The notes under the pieces: generated by a model
What the model was told of the DNA's origin: nothing
What the model saw: only the letters and a program-made list of their open reading frames with translations
Database searches by the model: none
Source: Nostoc sp. KVJ3
GTDB lineage: Bacteria > Cyanobacteriota > Cyanobacteriia > Cyanobacteriales > Nostocaceae
Reading direction: 5' to 3'
Assembly: GCF_026127265.1 (NCBI RefSeq)
Contig: NZ_WWFG01000002.1
Coordinates: 1,674,001 to 1,738,000, forward strand
DNA length: 64,000 bases
Program-made: the position numbers and the translations under genes
In this document: positions 1 through 8,371 of the stretch, piece after piece
How the letters are laid out: each line of letters opens with the position of its first letter
Numbering within the stretch: position 1 is the stretch's first letter

Positions 1-36
1 CAGCTTCACAAAGAAACGGTATAAAACACTAACGTT

Positions 37-1839
37 TCAAGAATCACAGTATGCCCGTTCTGCTAATGTGACATCTAGAACGAAAGGATTATCATTACCT
101 TGAAAATCAGCGATCGCATGACTGCGTTCTATTTCAGTAATATCAGGTAGGTCTTGCTGATTCCATTTACACAAAGTAGGACGCTGATTCTGAAAGTAAT
201 TTCGGTCTATTTTCTCAGCCTGATTCCGGTAAATAGTGTAAAAGTAGAACACTGCTCTAGCTATATCCCCTTTTACTTTCTCTCTAGGCTCAAATTTAGC
301 AGGTGATGATTCGCTAAACTCGTCAATTGCACTTGTAGGAATTGTAGATTGAACAGTATCATCTCGATACCATTTTTTAGTCTTGGTGTCAGCTATATCG
401 TCGAAGGGTTTATTTCCTCGCTCACTATTAATATCTTCGCGTGCCGGAAATAGATGGTGCAAGTCACTTTTGGGATTACCGTTATCAGCCCCTTTACTTT
501 GTGGCCAAACGTGTTCGGTATTCAGTCCTAACTTGTCAGCTTCCTGACTAGGATCGCCATTACCATTTAAACGAATTTGGTAGCTAGCATAGATATCTGT
601 GACAATACCTGCTTGGTTGTCAATAATGCCAAACATTTCGTCTTTTGCGCGATCGTAGTTCAAAGTTTTGCTAGGCGTATACTCTTTAGCTAGTTCTTCA
701 ACTAGAGCAACTTTGGATAATTGAGGCAATATAATTGCCGAATCACTTACAGGAGTGGATTGGGTAACGGGAGGAGTTGTGTCAGAGGTGGACTGGTTCG
801 CAGGTAATGTAAATGCTGCAATCACAGGATCGTGGTCGCTGACAGGCTTAGTAAAGCCAACGTTGACATGCACAATGTCAATTTTCGGTTGAGCAAGACG
901 AGAAAGATTTTGACTGACCAACAAATGGTCAATAAGTTCAAGATTTCCACTAAATTTGAAACTAAAGCGATCGCTAGCAGGTAAACTATCGGTCAGATTT
1001 TCCAGAATGTTACCCTTCAAGGTCTTCAGAGGTAGAGAATCTGGTAAATCGTTTAAGTCACCTAGTACAATTACTTTCGCTTGCGGATCAGCTTCTAGTA
1101 TTTGTCCTACGAATTCATTAACGATTTCGGCTTGTTTGACTCGTTTCACATCAGTAGGCGAACCTCCCTTTTTAGAAACAAAGTGATTAGCAATGATAAA
1201 CACTTTTTGACCATTAAAAATAAATTCTGTCGCCAGTGGTTTACGGCTTGCCTCGAAAGCACTATTGGTAGGGTCAATCCGACCTGGATTGAGTGAAAGG
1301 TCAAGACCATTTGCACCTTGAGTAATAGCCACAGCATCTAATGAACCACCTTTTCTAGGCAGTTTTGCTAGAGTTATCCGGCTGGGTTGAAACAATAAAC
1401 CGACACGGATATTACCTCCAGGTTCTCCACCATCTTGGTCGTCGCTGGGTGCAATCTCAACAAAGTCGTATGCTGGACTACCGATATTTTTGAGCGCAGT
1501 AATCAGTTTTTGGTAAGTCTCGTTTGCATCCACAACGTCATCATCGACTGGCCCGTTGTTATCCTGAACTTCAACCAAACTGATGACATCTGGTGCGTTC
1601 AAATTATTGCCAATAATTTTGGCAATATTATCAAAGCGTTGATCTTTCGGGTCTAAATTCTCCACATTAAAAGTTGCAACAGTCAATACATCCTGGGAAC
1701 TTTTTAGAGATGTTGTTTCCTGTTGTGAAACTGGAAGTAAAGAAGTTGGCAATTGAGCTATTGGACTAGCGTGCAGTGGGCTAATCCATACAAAGAAGAT
1801 GAGAGCAACACTAAGTAGTTGAAATTTAATGAATTTCAT
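37..1839 (-). CDS. Secreted two-domain nuclease (EEP + endonuclease I)
   Basis: Likely extracellular or periplasmic nuclease joining two unrelated catalytic domains. A signal peptide (hydrophobic run about residues 6-28, ending near HAS) is followed by an endonuclease/exonuclease/phosphatase domain at about 55-348, with TFNVENL, SLVEV (metal Glu), ANHF, LGDLNDLP and the closing SDHDP motif. A Ser/Thr/Pro linker leads to an endonuclease I (EndA-like) domain at about 380-560 with NTEHVWPQ (catalytic His), DLHHLFP and RGNKPF. I chose the ATG at 1839 because GGAAGAG lies just upstream; an in-frame TTG at 1851 would add four residues. All key residues of both domains seem present. Nucleic-acid scavenging or release of phosphate is the likely role, by inference. 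Confidence 0.85.
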   Translation of the reverse strand: MKFIKFQLLSVALIFFVWISPLHASPIAQLPTSLLPVSQQETTSLKSSQDVLTVATFNVENLDPKDQRFDNIAKIIGNNLNAPDVISLVEVQDNNGPVDDDVVDANETYQKLITALKNIGSPAYDFVEIAPSDDQDGGEPGGNIRVGLLFQPSRITLAKLPRKGGSLDAVAITQGANGLDLSLNPGRIDPTNSAFEASRKPLATEFIFNGQKVFIIANHFVSKKGGSPTDVKRVKQAEIVNEFVGQILEADPQAKVIVLGDLNDLPDSLPLKTLKGNILENLTDSLPASDRFSFKFSGNLELIDHLLVSQNLSRLAQPKIDIVHVNVGFTKPVSDHDPVIAAFTLPANQSTSDTTPPVTQSTPVSDSAIILPQLSKVALVEELAKEYTPSKTLNYDRAKDEMFGIIDNQAGIVTDIYASYQIRLNGNGDPSQEADKLGLNTEHVWPQSKGADNGNPKSDLHHLFPAREDINSERGNKPFDDIADTKTKKWYRDDTVQSTIPTSAIDEFSESSPAKFEPREKVKGDIARAVFYFYTIYRNQAEKIDRNYFQNQRPTLCKWNQQDLPDITEIERSHAIADFQGNDNPFVLDVTLAERAYCDS

Positions 1840-2211
1840 TCTCTCTTCCAATGAAGGTACTTTATAGATTAATCTTCTTTTTAATAGAGTTCAATTAAGA
1901 TAAGTTTTAGGTTAGGTAAAGGAGAGCATTATATCTGAGAGAAAGTACTCAAATAAAAGGAAATTACAGCTAGATTTTTAAACTATATTTGCAGTCGATT
2001 AGATACCTTCTTAAATATCAAATGTTGATAATTTTAGTAGCGATATCGGGACGGGCTTTTCTACAAGAGGCTACGCCGCCCGTTATACTTTTCAATAACC
2101 GTGGCTTTGTATAACTTCATAAAGCTAGTACAAGGCGGTGTAATTACCACGTTAGTTTTTTTAATAGGTGGGTAGTATAAATTACCGAAGAAACTAATTT
2201 GGCATATAGTG
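1840..2211. other. Divergent intergenic region
   Basis: AT-rich spacer between the nuclease gene (minus) and the HupE-like gene (plus), so it should hold both promoters. Near 2049-2093 there is a GC-rich stretch (GGGACGGGC ... GCCGCCCGT) that can form an imperfect hairpin and looks like a fragment of a dispersed repeat. I see no convincing gene. Confidence 0.4.
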
Positions 2212-2886
2212 ATGTTCAAAACTAAATTATCGCAATTCCGTGCTTCACACGAATTTTATACCTCGAAGCTAGCCGATCGCCATATCGGAGCGATCGCAGC
2301 TTTAATTTTAATTAGCTTACTGAGTTCATTGAGTGGAACTCCACTTAACCATACCATCACTAACTGCTGGGAAGGCTTTGTCTGGGGATTGGCAGATCCA
2401 GTAATTAGCTTAAATTGTTTAGTGAGTATTATTGCTATTGGCTTACTCTCATCTATGTTTGTTCGTGGCGCTGCGATCGCTGCATATTTTGTCTTAGCAG
2501 CAATATTGGGCATTGTAATTCATCTATTCCAGCTAAATTTACCAGGCATAGAAATAGCGATCGCCATTTCTAGCATCGTTTTTGGTACTATGCTGATGAT
2601 GCCAAATCAACCAAACTTTATAGTACTTGCTCTGTTGGGCATCAGTGCTGGTTTATTTCAGGGTTACACCAATGCTGAATCTATTATTGGAGCAGGAATG
2701 ATGCCACTAATTGCCTATATACTAGGCATAACCTTAACTCTATTTGCGGTTGCCATGACTGCCAGAGAAATTGGTACTGCAATGGGTATGGGAGAAATAA
2801 ACCGAATTTTACCCTGGAAAATGAGCATTGCTGGCTTCGCTTTGTGTGCGATCGGTATCGTATTTTTGAGCAATTCAATGATCTAG
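2212..2886 (+). CDS. HupE/UreJ-like membrane protein lacking the metal histidines
   Basis: Integral membrane protein of about 224 residues with six or seven hydrophobic segments. The layout matches HupE/UreJ nickel/cobalt permease-accessory proteins: a GF(V)WG..DP..SLN.L segment where the family has HP..G.DHLL, then IEIAIAISSIVFG, and LFQGYTNAES where the family has HG.AHG.E. The histidines and aspartate expected to bind metal are therefore largely replaced (LADPVISLNCL, QGYTNAE). A GTG at 2209 directly precedes the chosen ATG. If it belongs to the family, it has probably lost or changed metal specificity. No hydrogenase or urease gene is nearby. Confidence 0.55.
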   Translation: MFKTKLSQFRASHEFYTSKLADRHIGAIAALILISLLSSLSGTPLNHTITNCWEGFVWGLADPVISLNCLVSIIAIGLLSSMFVRGAAIAAYFVLAAILGIVIHLFQLNLPGIEIAIAISSIVFGTMLMMPNQPNFIVLALLGISAGLFQGYTNAESIIGAGMMPLIAYILGITLTLFAVAMTAREIGTAMGMGEINRILPWKMSIAGFALCAIGIVFLSNSMI

Positions 2887-2987
2887 GAATACACTAATTT
2901 GGGGGGTAGTACACTTAAGTGTGCTACCCTGGTACTTAGATGCATCTCTGCGCTAATCTAGAGGTTAGCTATATCTAATCAAGGTTT

Positions 2988-3551
2988 ATGACATCCGAAG
3001 AAATTGCGGAGATGCTAACGAAATTATTTAACACATCGGTTGTTACTGCGATCGCTCCTGGCTCGTGGCAAGTAGACACTTCAACATTTAGGCTGTTGGT
3101 GCTGCTTTCCGAAGATAATACTTGGCTAAGAGTTTTACTGCCTATTGTACCCGCAGAGTCAGGGCAACCATTTTTAGAACAGTTCCTAGAAGCCAACTTT
3201 GATGACACTCAAGAAGTCCATTACGCTTTATATGAAGGAGTAATTTGGGGGGTATTTCAACATCAAAGTGGCAGTTTAATGAGTGCAGATTTGTCCAATG
3301 CAATCAACCGACTTGTATCTCTCCATCAGGATGGATTAAATAATGTCTTTAATCGACTAGTTGAAAGCCGCATCAGGCAAATTATTCAGGCAGCCAAGCA
3401 GCAAGGACAATCTCTACAAGCTACTATGCAAAGCTTGGAACGCTTTTATGCAGAAGGATTGATGGGCGAAATAAACCAATCTTCAGAGGCAAGAGAAGAA
3501 GTTCTAGCTACTTGGCAGCATCAGTTAGAACGCCTATGGAATGAAGATTAA
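2988..3551 (+). CDS. Conserved hypothetical protein, 187 aa
   Basis: Soluble protein with no signal peptide or membrane segment. The first 90 residues alternate short helices and strands (SWQVDTSTFRLLVLLSEDNTW and similar), resembling the fold of small chaperone-like or YbjN-like proteins. The second half is helical and rich in Gln/Glu (IIQAAKQQGQSLQATMQSLERF). I do not recognise a named family with certainty, but the protein looks like a normal cyanobacterial gene with HIP1 sites and ordinary codon use. It lies 101 bp downstream of the HupE-like gene on the same strand. Confidence 0.6.
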   Translation: MTSEEIAEMLTKLFNTSVVTAIAPGSWQVDTSTFRLLVLLSEDNTWLRVLLPIVPAESGQPFLEQFLEANFDDTQEVHYALYEGVIWGVFQHQSGSLMSADLSNAINRLVSLHQDGLNNVFNRLVESRIRQIIQAAKQQGQSLQATMQSLERFYAEGLMGEINQSSEAREEVLATWQHQLERLWNED

Positions 3552-3614
3552 TTTAAATTTTTAATAGAGATTTATATCGGTGCTGCATTTTTATATTAAA
3601 GGAATGTATATATT

Positions 3615-4001
3615 ATGAATATAATTGAAATTCTCAAAGAAGACTATCAAAGATTCCCCATAAATCAAACTTACAACATTTACGCTCCAGATGTTTATTT
3701 TCAAGATCCACTAAATAAATTTCATGGTGTTAAACGTTATAAAGAAATGATTAATTTTATCCAAACTTGGTTTTTAAATCCCAAGATGGACTTACATAAT
3801 ATTCAACGTTTAGGAGACACAATAAAAACTGAGTGGACACTCAGTTGGAATACACCTCTCCCCTGGAAACCACGAATCTCTATTCCAGGTTCAAGTGAAT
3901 TAGGTCTTAACTCTGATGGTTTGATTGTCTCCCATGTCGATTATTGGAATTGTTCGCGTTTAGACGTGGTGAAGCAGCATTTATTTGCTAAAAAAATGTA
4001 A
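3615..4001 (+). CDS. DUF2358-like protein (SnoaL/NTF2-type fold)
   Basis: 128 residues beginning IIEILKEDYQRFP, then YAPDVYFQDPLNKFHGVKRYKEMINFI, TEWTLSWNTPLPWKPRISIPG and HVDYWNCS. This order of motifs is that of the DUF2358 family of cyanobacteria and plastids, which is thought to adopt an NTF2/SnoaL-like cone fold; its biochemical role is unknown. AAAGGA lies about 12 bases upstream of the ATG. It follows the 187-aa gene by 63 bp and may be cotranscribed with it. Confidence 0.75.
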   Translation: MNIIEILKEDYQRFPINQTYNIYAPDVYFQDPLNKFHGVKRYKEMINFIQTWFLNPKMDLHNIQRLGDTIKTEWTLSWNTPLPWKPRISIPGSSELGLNSDGLIVSHVDYWNCSRLDVVKQHLFAKKM

Positions 4002-4048
4002 CCAAATTAAGAGAATTTTTTAAAACAAATCTGAGTCCAACTCCCTTA

Positions 4049-4210
4049 GAGGTTGTTTGAAAAGTGGTTAGCTGTGATTTTAAGCACCTGTTGATCCCCC
4101 CTAGCCCCCCTTAAAAAGGGGGGAAAACTTCTTAAAGTCCCCCTTTTTAAGGGGGATTTAGGGGGATCTAAAATTTTTGCTACAAACAATAGGACTTTTC
4201 AAACAACCTC
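4049..4210. mobile_element. MITE-like element, family A copy 1
   Basis: 162 bp with perfect terminal inverted repeats GAGGTTGTTTGAAAAGT ... ACTTTTCAAACAACCTC and a direct TTA on both sides, consistent with a 3-bp target duplication. The interior is a set of GC-rich palindromes (CCCCCCTTAAAAAGGGGGG and the like) and no ORF. A 163-bp copy in the opposite orientation is at 32473-32635, and one end of a third copy is at 46552-46602. Confidence 0.8.
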
Positions 4211-4290
4211 TTAAGCAGAAATACTGACTTTGCGAATGGAGCGTACCCCTTCGCTCGCAATGACTGTAATTAATTCTGCATGGTTACTTA

Positions 4291-4434
4291 TATAGGACTT
4301 ACGCAAAATATATATCAAACTCTGATTTCTCCGTGTCGCGCCAGTTGCGACAAGTCGGGGAACCCGCCCAATGCACTGGCAACTCTATTGCCTCTGCGGT
4401 TCGTTATTCCGTAACTCTTGCATAAGTCCTATTA
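4291..4434. repeat. Inverted-repeat element with TAGGACTTACGCAA end
   Basis: Ends are TATAGGACTTACGCAA on the left and TTGCATAAGTCCTATTATA on the right, an imperfect inverted repeat about 140 bp apart, with a GC-rich core (GTTGCGACAAGTCGGGG). A solo left-type end (TAGGACTTACGCAAAAC) recurs at about 6358-6375. Non-autonomous element-like; no ORF. Confidence 0.55.
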
Positions 4435-5167
4435 TATTTCAAAAATCAAATATGACTCCTATGGTGAATAAGCTAATCATCCAAAAAAACTAGATGCAAT
4501 ATCTCAATTAAGAGAAATTACCCAGATGTATATATTAATTTTATAATCAATAAAATTATTCACGAATTTTACTGAACCAAAAAACAGCTTTACTAAGTCA
4601 AACTAACTCTATAACCCTCTCTCAAAAATATATCTATGTTCTAGAAAAAGCTGAACTAAGTTCCTCTAGACTGAAAACAATTGATTCCAAGAGCAATAGA
4701 TATAGAGAATGAGCAAATGCTATTTGTTCATTACAACTATTTGTTGATGACTGGTGCGATCGCAATTTATCCAACATAAATATTGGTACTATTCATGAGA
4801 ATTAATTGTTAATTCTGAGCGAAAAAGTATCTTAACAAACTGAGTGATTGCCCTCATAAAATCATGGATTTGGTGTGCATAAAAACATTTGAGAAGCTTC
4901 TCATATAGAGCATCTTGATTCAGATTGTTGATTCTGAATTATTCTTTAATCTGTTAAATAATGCTCTTAGGTAAGAGATGTTTATATACAGTTAATATCA
5001 TGCAACATCATGCATATTATCTTGTGCATTTTGTAGTATAGTCTCATTTGTCATGATTTTGAGAATACTACAATCTGCGAATTTCAATAATTTTGCTTGT
5101 TTAAACCCTCATTAGAGTTTATAGTGATACGGTGTTTTCCCTTACAAGTTCTCAGCAGGTTCATACC

Positions 5168-5920
5168 ATGATTTATTCTCAAAAATTTCAGAAATATTTG
5201 GCAGGTTTCTCTTTATCTCTAGTATTAGTAGCTGATTTAGTCATCACACAAAAAGCTCCCCCAGCTTTTGCTGAAACTGTCAATTCATCTATCGGTAGTG
5301 CTGTGACATTCAGTTGCAATGATAGTGAAGCGACAATCAAAGCTAAAAATGGCCCCAGAGTAGTTAATGGAACTACATCTTTTTACATTGGTTATCAGCA
5401 AGTATCATCTAATAACAAAAACCCTGTAACCATCCGTTTTAATAATGGTATTAAAGCATGGTGTCGGACTGACTACGAAACAACAAATGACGACGGTACA
5501 GGTTACGGATTGTATTGGAATGGGGGAGATGTTTTATATGGCGTTTACTCTTCCACTGGGAGTCAGCCTGGTAATGATTTTCGCCGCTTTGCTACTGGGC
5601 GTTGGTTGGGGAGCTATGGTAGCGGAGGCGGGCCAAAAGTCGCAGTTATAGCCCGGATTAATCCAGCTAATGGACAAGTTTCCTATGCCACATTTTTATC
5701 TGCCAAAAAAGCAGATAATGGACAAACTAACTCTTTAGTTGTTAGAACCCTATCATGGAATGGCACAAATTTGACTGTAGAGGCAAAGTCATGGTGGACT
5801 CCCCGGAAAGCTAATACCAACTCCATGACTTGTTCTGGCCCATCACCTTATATATACACAGCAGTATTTACTAGCGATTTAACAAGGGTTAACTCGGCTT
5901 CCGCTGCTACCTGTAGTTAA
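5168..5920 (+). CDS. Secreted hypothetical protein, about 250 aa
   Basis: The chosen ATG gives a clear signal peptide: basic start (MIYSQKFQKYL), hydrophobic core, and cleavage near PPAFA-ETV; an in-frame GTG at 5132 would only add residues before it. The mature part is rich in Gly, Asn, Thr and Ser with four cysteines, at about 40, 95, 220 and the penultimate residue, and alternating patterns (GYGLYWNGGDVLYGVY) that suggest a beta-sheet extracellular protein. A WTPRKAN stretch is conspicuous. I do not recognise the family. Confidence 0.65.
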   Translation: MIYSQKFQKYLAGFSLSLVLVADLVITQKAPPAFAETVNSSIGSAVTFSCNDSEATIKAKNGPRVVNGTTSFYIGYQQVSSNNKNPVTIRFNNGIKAWCRTDYETTNDDGTGYGLYWNGGDVLYGVYSSTGSQPGNDFRRFATGRWLGSYGSGGGPKVAVIARINPANGQVSYATFLSAKKADNGQTNSLVVRTLSWNGTNLTVEAKSWWTPRKANTNSMTCSGPSPYIYTAVFTSDLTRVNSASAATCS

Positions 5921-5978
5921 AGGGTAAGGATTCAACTATAGGAATCATATTTGATTTTTGAACAAAATTAGGTATTGT

Positions 5979-6177
5979 AGGGGAGGCAGGGGAGGCAGGG
6001 GAGGCAGGGGAAGCAGGGGAAGAGAAAGAAATAAATGTAGAAGCAATCTGTAACGGTCGTAAAAAATACGCTTATTTGCCTCTTTACTCCCCCTACTCCC
6101 CTGCTCCCCTGCTCCCCCTGCTCCCCCTGCCTAAGAAAGCCTATTTCACGAGGATCTCACTTTTTCGCGTTGCTCCC
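5979..6177. repeat. Dispersed G/C-tract repeat, copy A
   Basis: Tandem GGGGAGGCA/GGGGAAGCA units, then a unique core (AACGGTCGTAAAAAATAC), then complementary CCCCTGCT units and CTAAGAAAGCCTATTTCACGA. The two tracts are roughly complementary, so the whole can fold into one long hairpin. The same order of parts, reverse-complemented and with more tandem units, is at 51762-52000. Confidence 0.75.
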
Positions 6178-6228
6178 ACCCGAAGGGAGGTTCCCCCTGT
6201 TGTGGCAAGTGGCGTGGGAAACCCTTTC

Positions 6229-6267
6229 GGCAGTTCCTTCTGGGGGAAACTCCCAGAAGGAACTGCC
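6229..6267. repeat. Perfect 16-bp-stem hairpin
   Basis: GGCAGTTCCTTCTGGG and its exact complement CCCAGAAGGAACTGCC are separated by 7 bases. No T-run follows, so it is more likely part of a palindromic repeat than a simple terminator. It lies between the secreted-protein gene and the Nudix gene. Confidence 0.7.
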
Positions 6268-6493
6268 TCACCACGCGACTAGCTCCCCTACGTATCTTTT
6301 CTCTAAATCAAACCGGATTCCTATATCTATCAAGAGGCTATGGTGTAGACACAAGTTTAGGACTTACGCAAAACTACATACTATTTTAATCTTCTTATAA
6401 CCTAAATTTAACCAAGATTTATCCGGTATCAGCGCTAGACTTTTTGAAATAAACACTATACAAAAAAGCTAGACTGTACAGGATGCAAATTAC

Positions 6494-6943
6494 ATGAGTC
6501 GAAGAGTCAGCAAAGTATTTAAACAGTCTGGGGTGATTCCTTATAGAGTGAACAATGGCAAGATTGAAATCTTGCTAATCACAACCCGTAACTTTCAACA
6601 CTGGGTGATTCCCAAAGGAGATATTCCTAACGGCATGAGTCCACCTGCGTCAGCAGCAAAAGAAGCATGGGAAGAAGCAGGGGTGATTGGGCAGGTAGAC
6701 GTGAATGAACTGGGAACTTACAAGTACCGCAAAGGAGGTAAACATTACCGGGTCAAAATGTATTTATTACCAGTCGAGATGCTAAGTGAAGATTATCCAG
6801 AAGCGAGCAAAAGAAAACGGCAGTGGGTAGAAGTAACTACAGCTATCAGGTGGATTAAGTTTAATTCACTCAAACGAATTCTGAAAGGTTTTTTCCAAGT
6901 CGAATCTCACTTTTGTGCATTTCAAGATGCTAGTCATATATAG
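6494..6943 (+). CDS. Nudix hydrolase
   Basis: 149-residue pyrophosphohydrolase of the Nudix superfamily. The Nudix box runs from about residue 41: GDIPNGMSPPASAAKEAWEE then AGV. The metal-binding EAWEE core is intact; the first Glu of the consensus (G-x5-E) is Met here, as is common in the diphosphoinositol/dinucleoside polyphosphate (DIPP-like) branch, whose VIPKG and SP.xAA pattern it shares. Substrate cannot be told from sequence; a dinucleoside polyphosphate or a mutagenic nucleotide is plausible. It is a single gene flanked by repeats. Confidence 0.85.
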   Translation: MSRRVSKVFKQSGVIPYRVNNGKIEILLITTRNFQHWVIPKGDIPNGMSPPASAAKEAWEEAGVIGQVDVNELGTYKYRKGGKHYRVKMYLLPVEMLSEDYPEASKRKRQWVEVTTAIRWIKFNSLKRILKGFFQVESHFCAFQDASHI

Positions 6944-7168
6944 AGATATATAGGAATCCACTTTGATTTTTGAATTTATCTGCGTAGGTAGATAACAGGG
7001 AACAGGGAACAAATGAGTGTATGGAGATTTGTTCAGAAATCAAATATTAGTCCGAACTACTAAGTAAATAAGCATAATTTAACATCCATCTTAATTAGTA
7101 ATTCATCGCTCCTAGTAAGGTTTTTCAGCACGAAAATCTCTTACTACAAACTTGAATTTATTCACAGC

Positions 7169-7224
7169 TAGCTACTTATTGAAAAGCCTTCAGACTAACG
7201 TCAGGGATTTTCAATAAGTAGCTA
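7169..7224. repeat. 17-bp-stem inverted repeat
   Basis: TAGCTACTTATTGAAAA and its perfect complement TTTTCAATAAGTAGCTA are separated by 22 bases. It lies between the convergent Nudix and GH25 genes and could terminate transcription from either side, or be a small palindromic element. Confidence 0.55.
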
Positions 7225-7266
7225 TATTTCAAACAACTAAACTCACTAATCAAAATCAGTAAACGA

Positions 7267-7459
7267 GGGAGCATCCCAATTTTGCAAATTTATCAAATAT
7301 ATTGTCATTGCGAATGAAGTGAAGCAGAATGAAGCATAAGTCATTCGGACACGCTTCGCGAACGCAAAGTTTAGATACTGCGATTGCTTCCCTCCATTTC
7401 ATTACGCTCACAATGACTTGTAACGATTTTGGTAAATTTGCTTGAATTGGGATGCTCCC
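7267..7459. mobile_element. MITE-like element with GGGAGCATCCCAATT ends
   Basis: 193 bp with long, slightly imperfect inverted ends: GGGAGCATCCCAATTTTGCAAATTTA on the left (written here only in part: GGGAGCATCCCAATT) and AATTGGGATGCTCCC on the right, with TTTATCAAA/TTTGGTAAA further in. The interior carries TGTCATTGCGAATGAAG ... TTCATTACGCTCACAATGAC, the same internal repeat as at 59993-60098. No ORF of substance; no clear target duplication seen. Confidence 0.65.
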
Positions 7460-7482
7460 ATTTATTGAGTATACAATCCGTT

Positions 7483-8274
7483 CTAAATCCACAGCAAAGC
7501 TACCCAAGTTTTAATACCAACAATTCCATCAGCTTGCAATTTCTTAGATGTTTGGAAACTAACAATTGCATTCTTAACTGACTCGGAGAAATGCCCATCA
7601 ATGGCATCAGTATATAATCCAATATCTTTTAGTTGCTGTTGTAATTGTGTGACTCTTAACCCAGAATCTCCTAGCTGCAATCCATTAAATCTATTCAAAT
7701 CGGCTCGACCACTAACACCAGCAACACCAGATACATCACCTGCATATTGATGGATAAGGTATTGCCTTTGCCAAGGGCTAGGAATACTTGGGTTCTGGGT
7801 TCCATAGTGGGCAATCCATAATGGATAGCTAGCAAAATCAGATGGATTGCCAAGTTCTTCCCAGAAACTGGGGGAAGTATAAATGATTGGTTTGATTCGT
7901 TTTTTTGTTTGTTGTAAAAGGGCTTTTTCTACTTCTGCCAACCACTGCTTCGCTGCATTAATTACAGCTTGGCTATTTGCATTGTCAGTTACCTCTATAT
8001 CCAGAACAGGTGGTAAGTCTCCAGATTCTAATTGCCCCAACTTGTTTAAGAATTCCTTTGCTTGCTGAACCGGGTCAGATGTACGGGGGTGAAAGAAATG
8101 ATAAGCACCCCGAATAATACCAACGGTTCTCATGGTCTGCCAGTGATGAGTAAAAGCAGAGTCTTTAATGCTAACTCCTTCCGTGGCTTTGACAAAGGCA
8201 AAGGTTTTACCAGAGTTTTTTACAGCTGTCCAATCTACTCTGCCGTCTTGATCGGCAACATCAATTCCTTGCAT
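7483..8274 (-). CDS. GH25 lysozyme with peptidoglycan-binding domain
   Basis: About 263 residues. The N-terminal glycoside hydrolase family 25 domain (about 2-195) starts QGIDVADQDGRVDW and has FVKATEG, GAYHFFHP, LDIEV (acidic active-site residues) and WIAHYG. A C-terminal PG_binding_1 domain (about 200-263) reads GDSGLRVTQLQQQLKDIGLY ... DGHFSESVKNAIVSFQ ... DGIVG. It should cleave the glycan strands of peptidoglycan. The ATG at 8274 is right at the domain start with AAAGG about 12 bases upstream; a longer TTG start at 8331 is possible. No signal peptide is visible, so export would need another route or cell lysis. Confidence 0.88.
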   Translation of the reverse strand: MQGIDVADQDGRVDWTAVKNSGKTFAFVKATEGVSIKDSAFTHHWQTMRTVGIIRGAYHFFHPRTSDPVQQAKEFLNKLGQLESGDLPPVLDIEVTDNANSQAVINAAKQWLAEVEKALLQQTKKRIKPIIYTSPSFWEELGNPSDFASYPLWIAHYGTQNPSIPSPWQRQYLIHQYAGDVSGVAGVSGRADLNRFNGLQLGDSGLRVTQLQQQLKDIGLYTDAIDGHFSESVKNAIVSFQTSKKLQADGIVGIKTWVALLWI

Positions 8275-8371
8275 AAAATTTTTAACCTTTTTGAACAGTA
8301 CAATCCTGGACTTATCAGAGGCTCTAATCAAATTTATGCTATTTTTGGATCTTTGAGTAAATTACATAAAT

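Larger units (their letters stand above)
4002..5167. other. Repeat-rich intergenic region
   Basis: About 1.2 kb without a convincing gene. It contains two separate inverted-repeat elements (4049-4210 and 4291-4434, listed separately) and between them a fragment (CGCTCGCAATGACTG near 4251) related to the TCATTGCGA repeat at 7267 and 59993. From 4440 to 5167 it is AT-rich without recognisable features apart from the promoter region of the secreted-protein gene. Confidence 0.5.

Noticed and set aside
7256..7507. 83-aa minus-strand ORF
   Set aside because: Lies within the MITE at 7267-7459 and runs into the GH25 gene end; repeat-derived.
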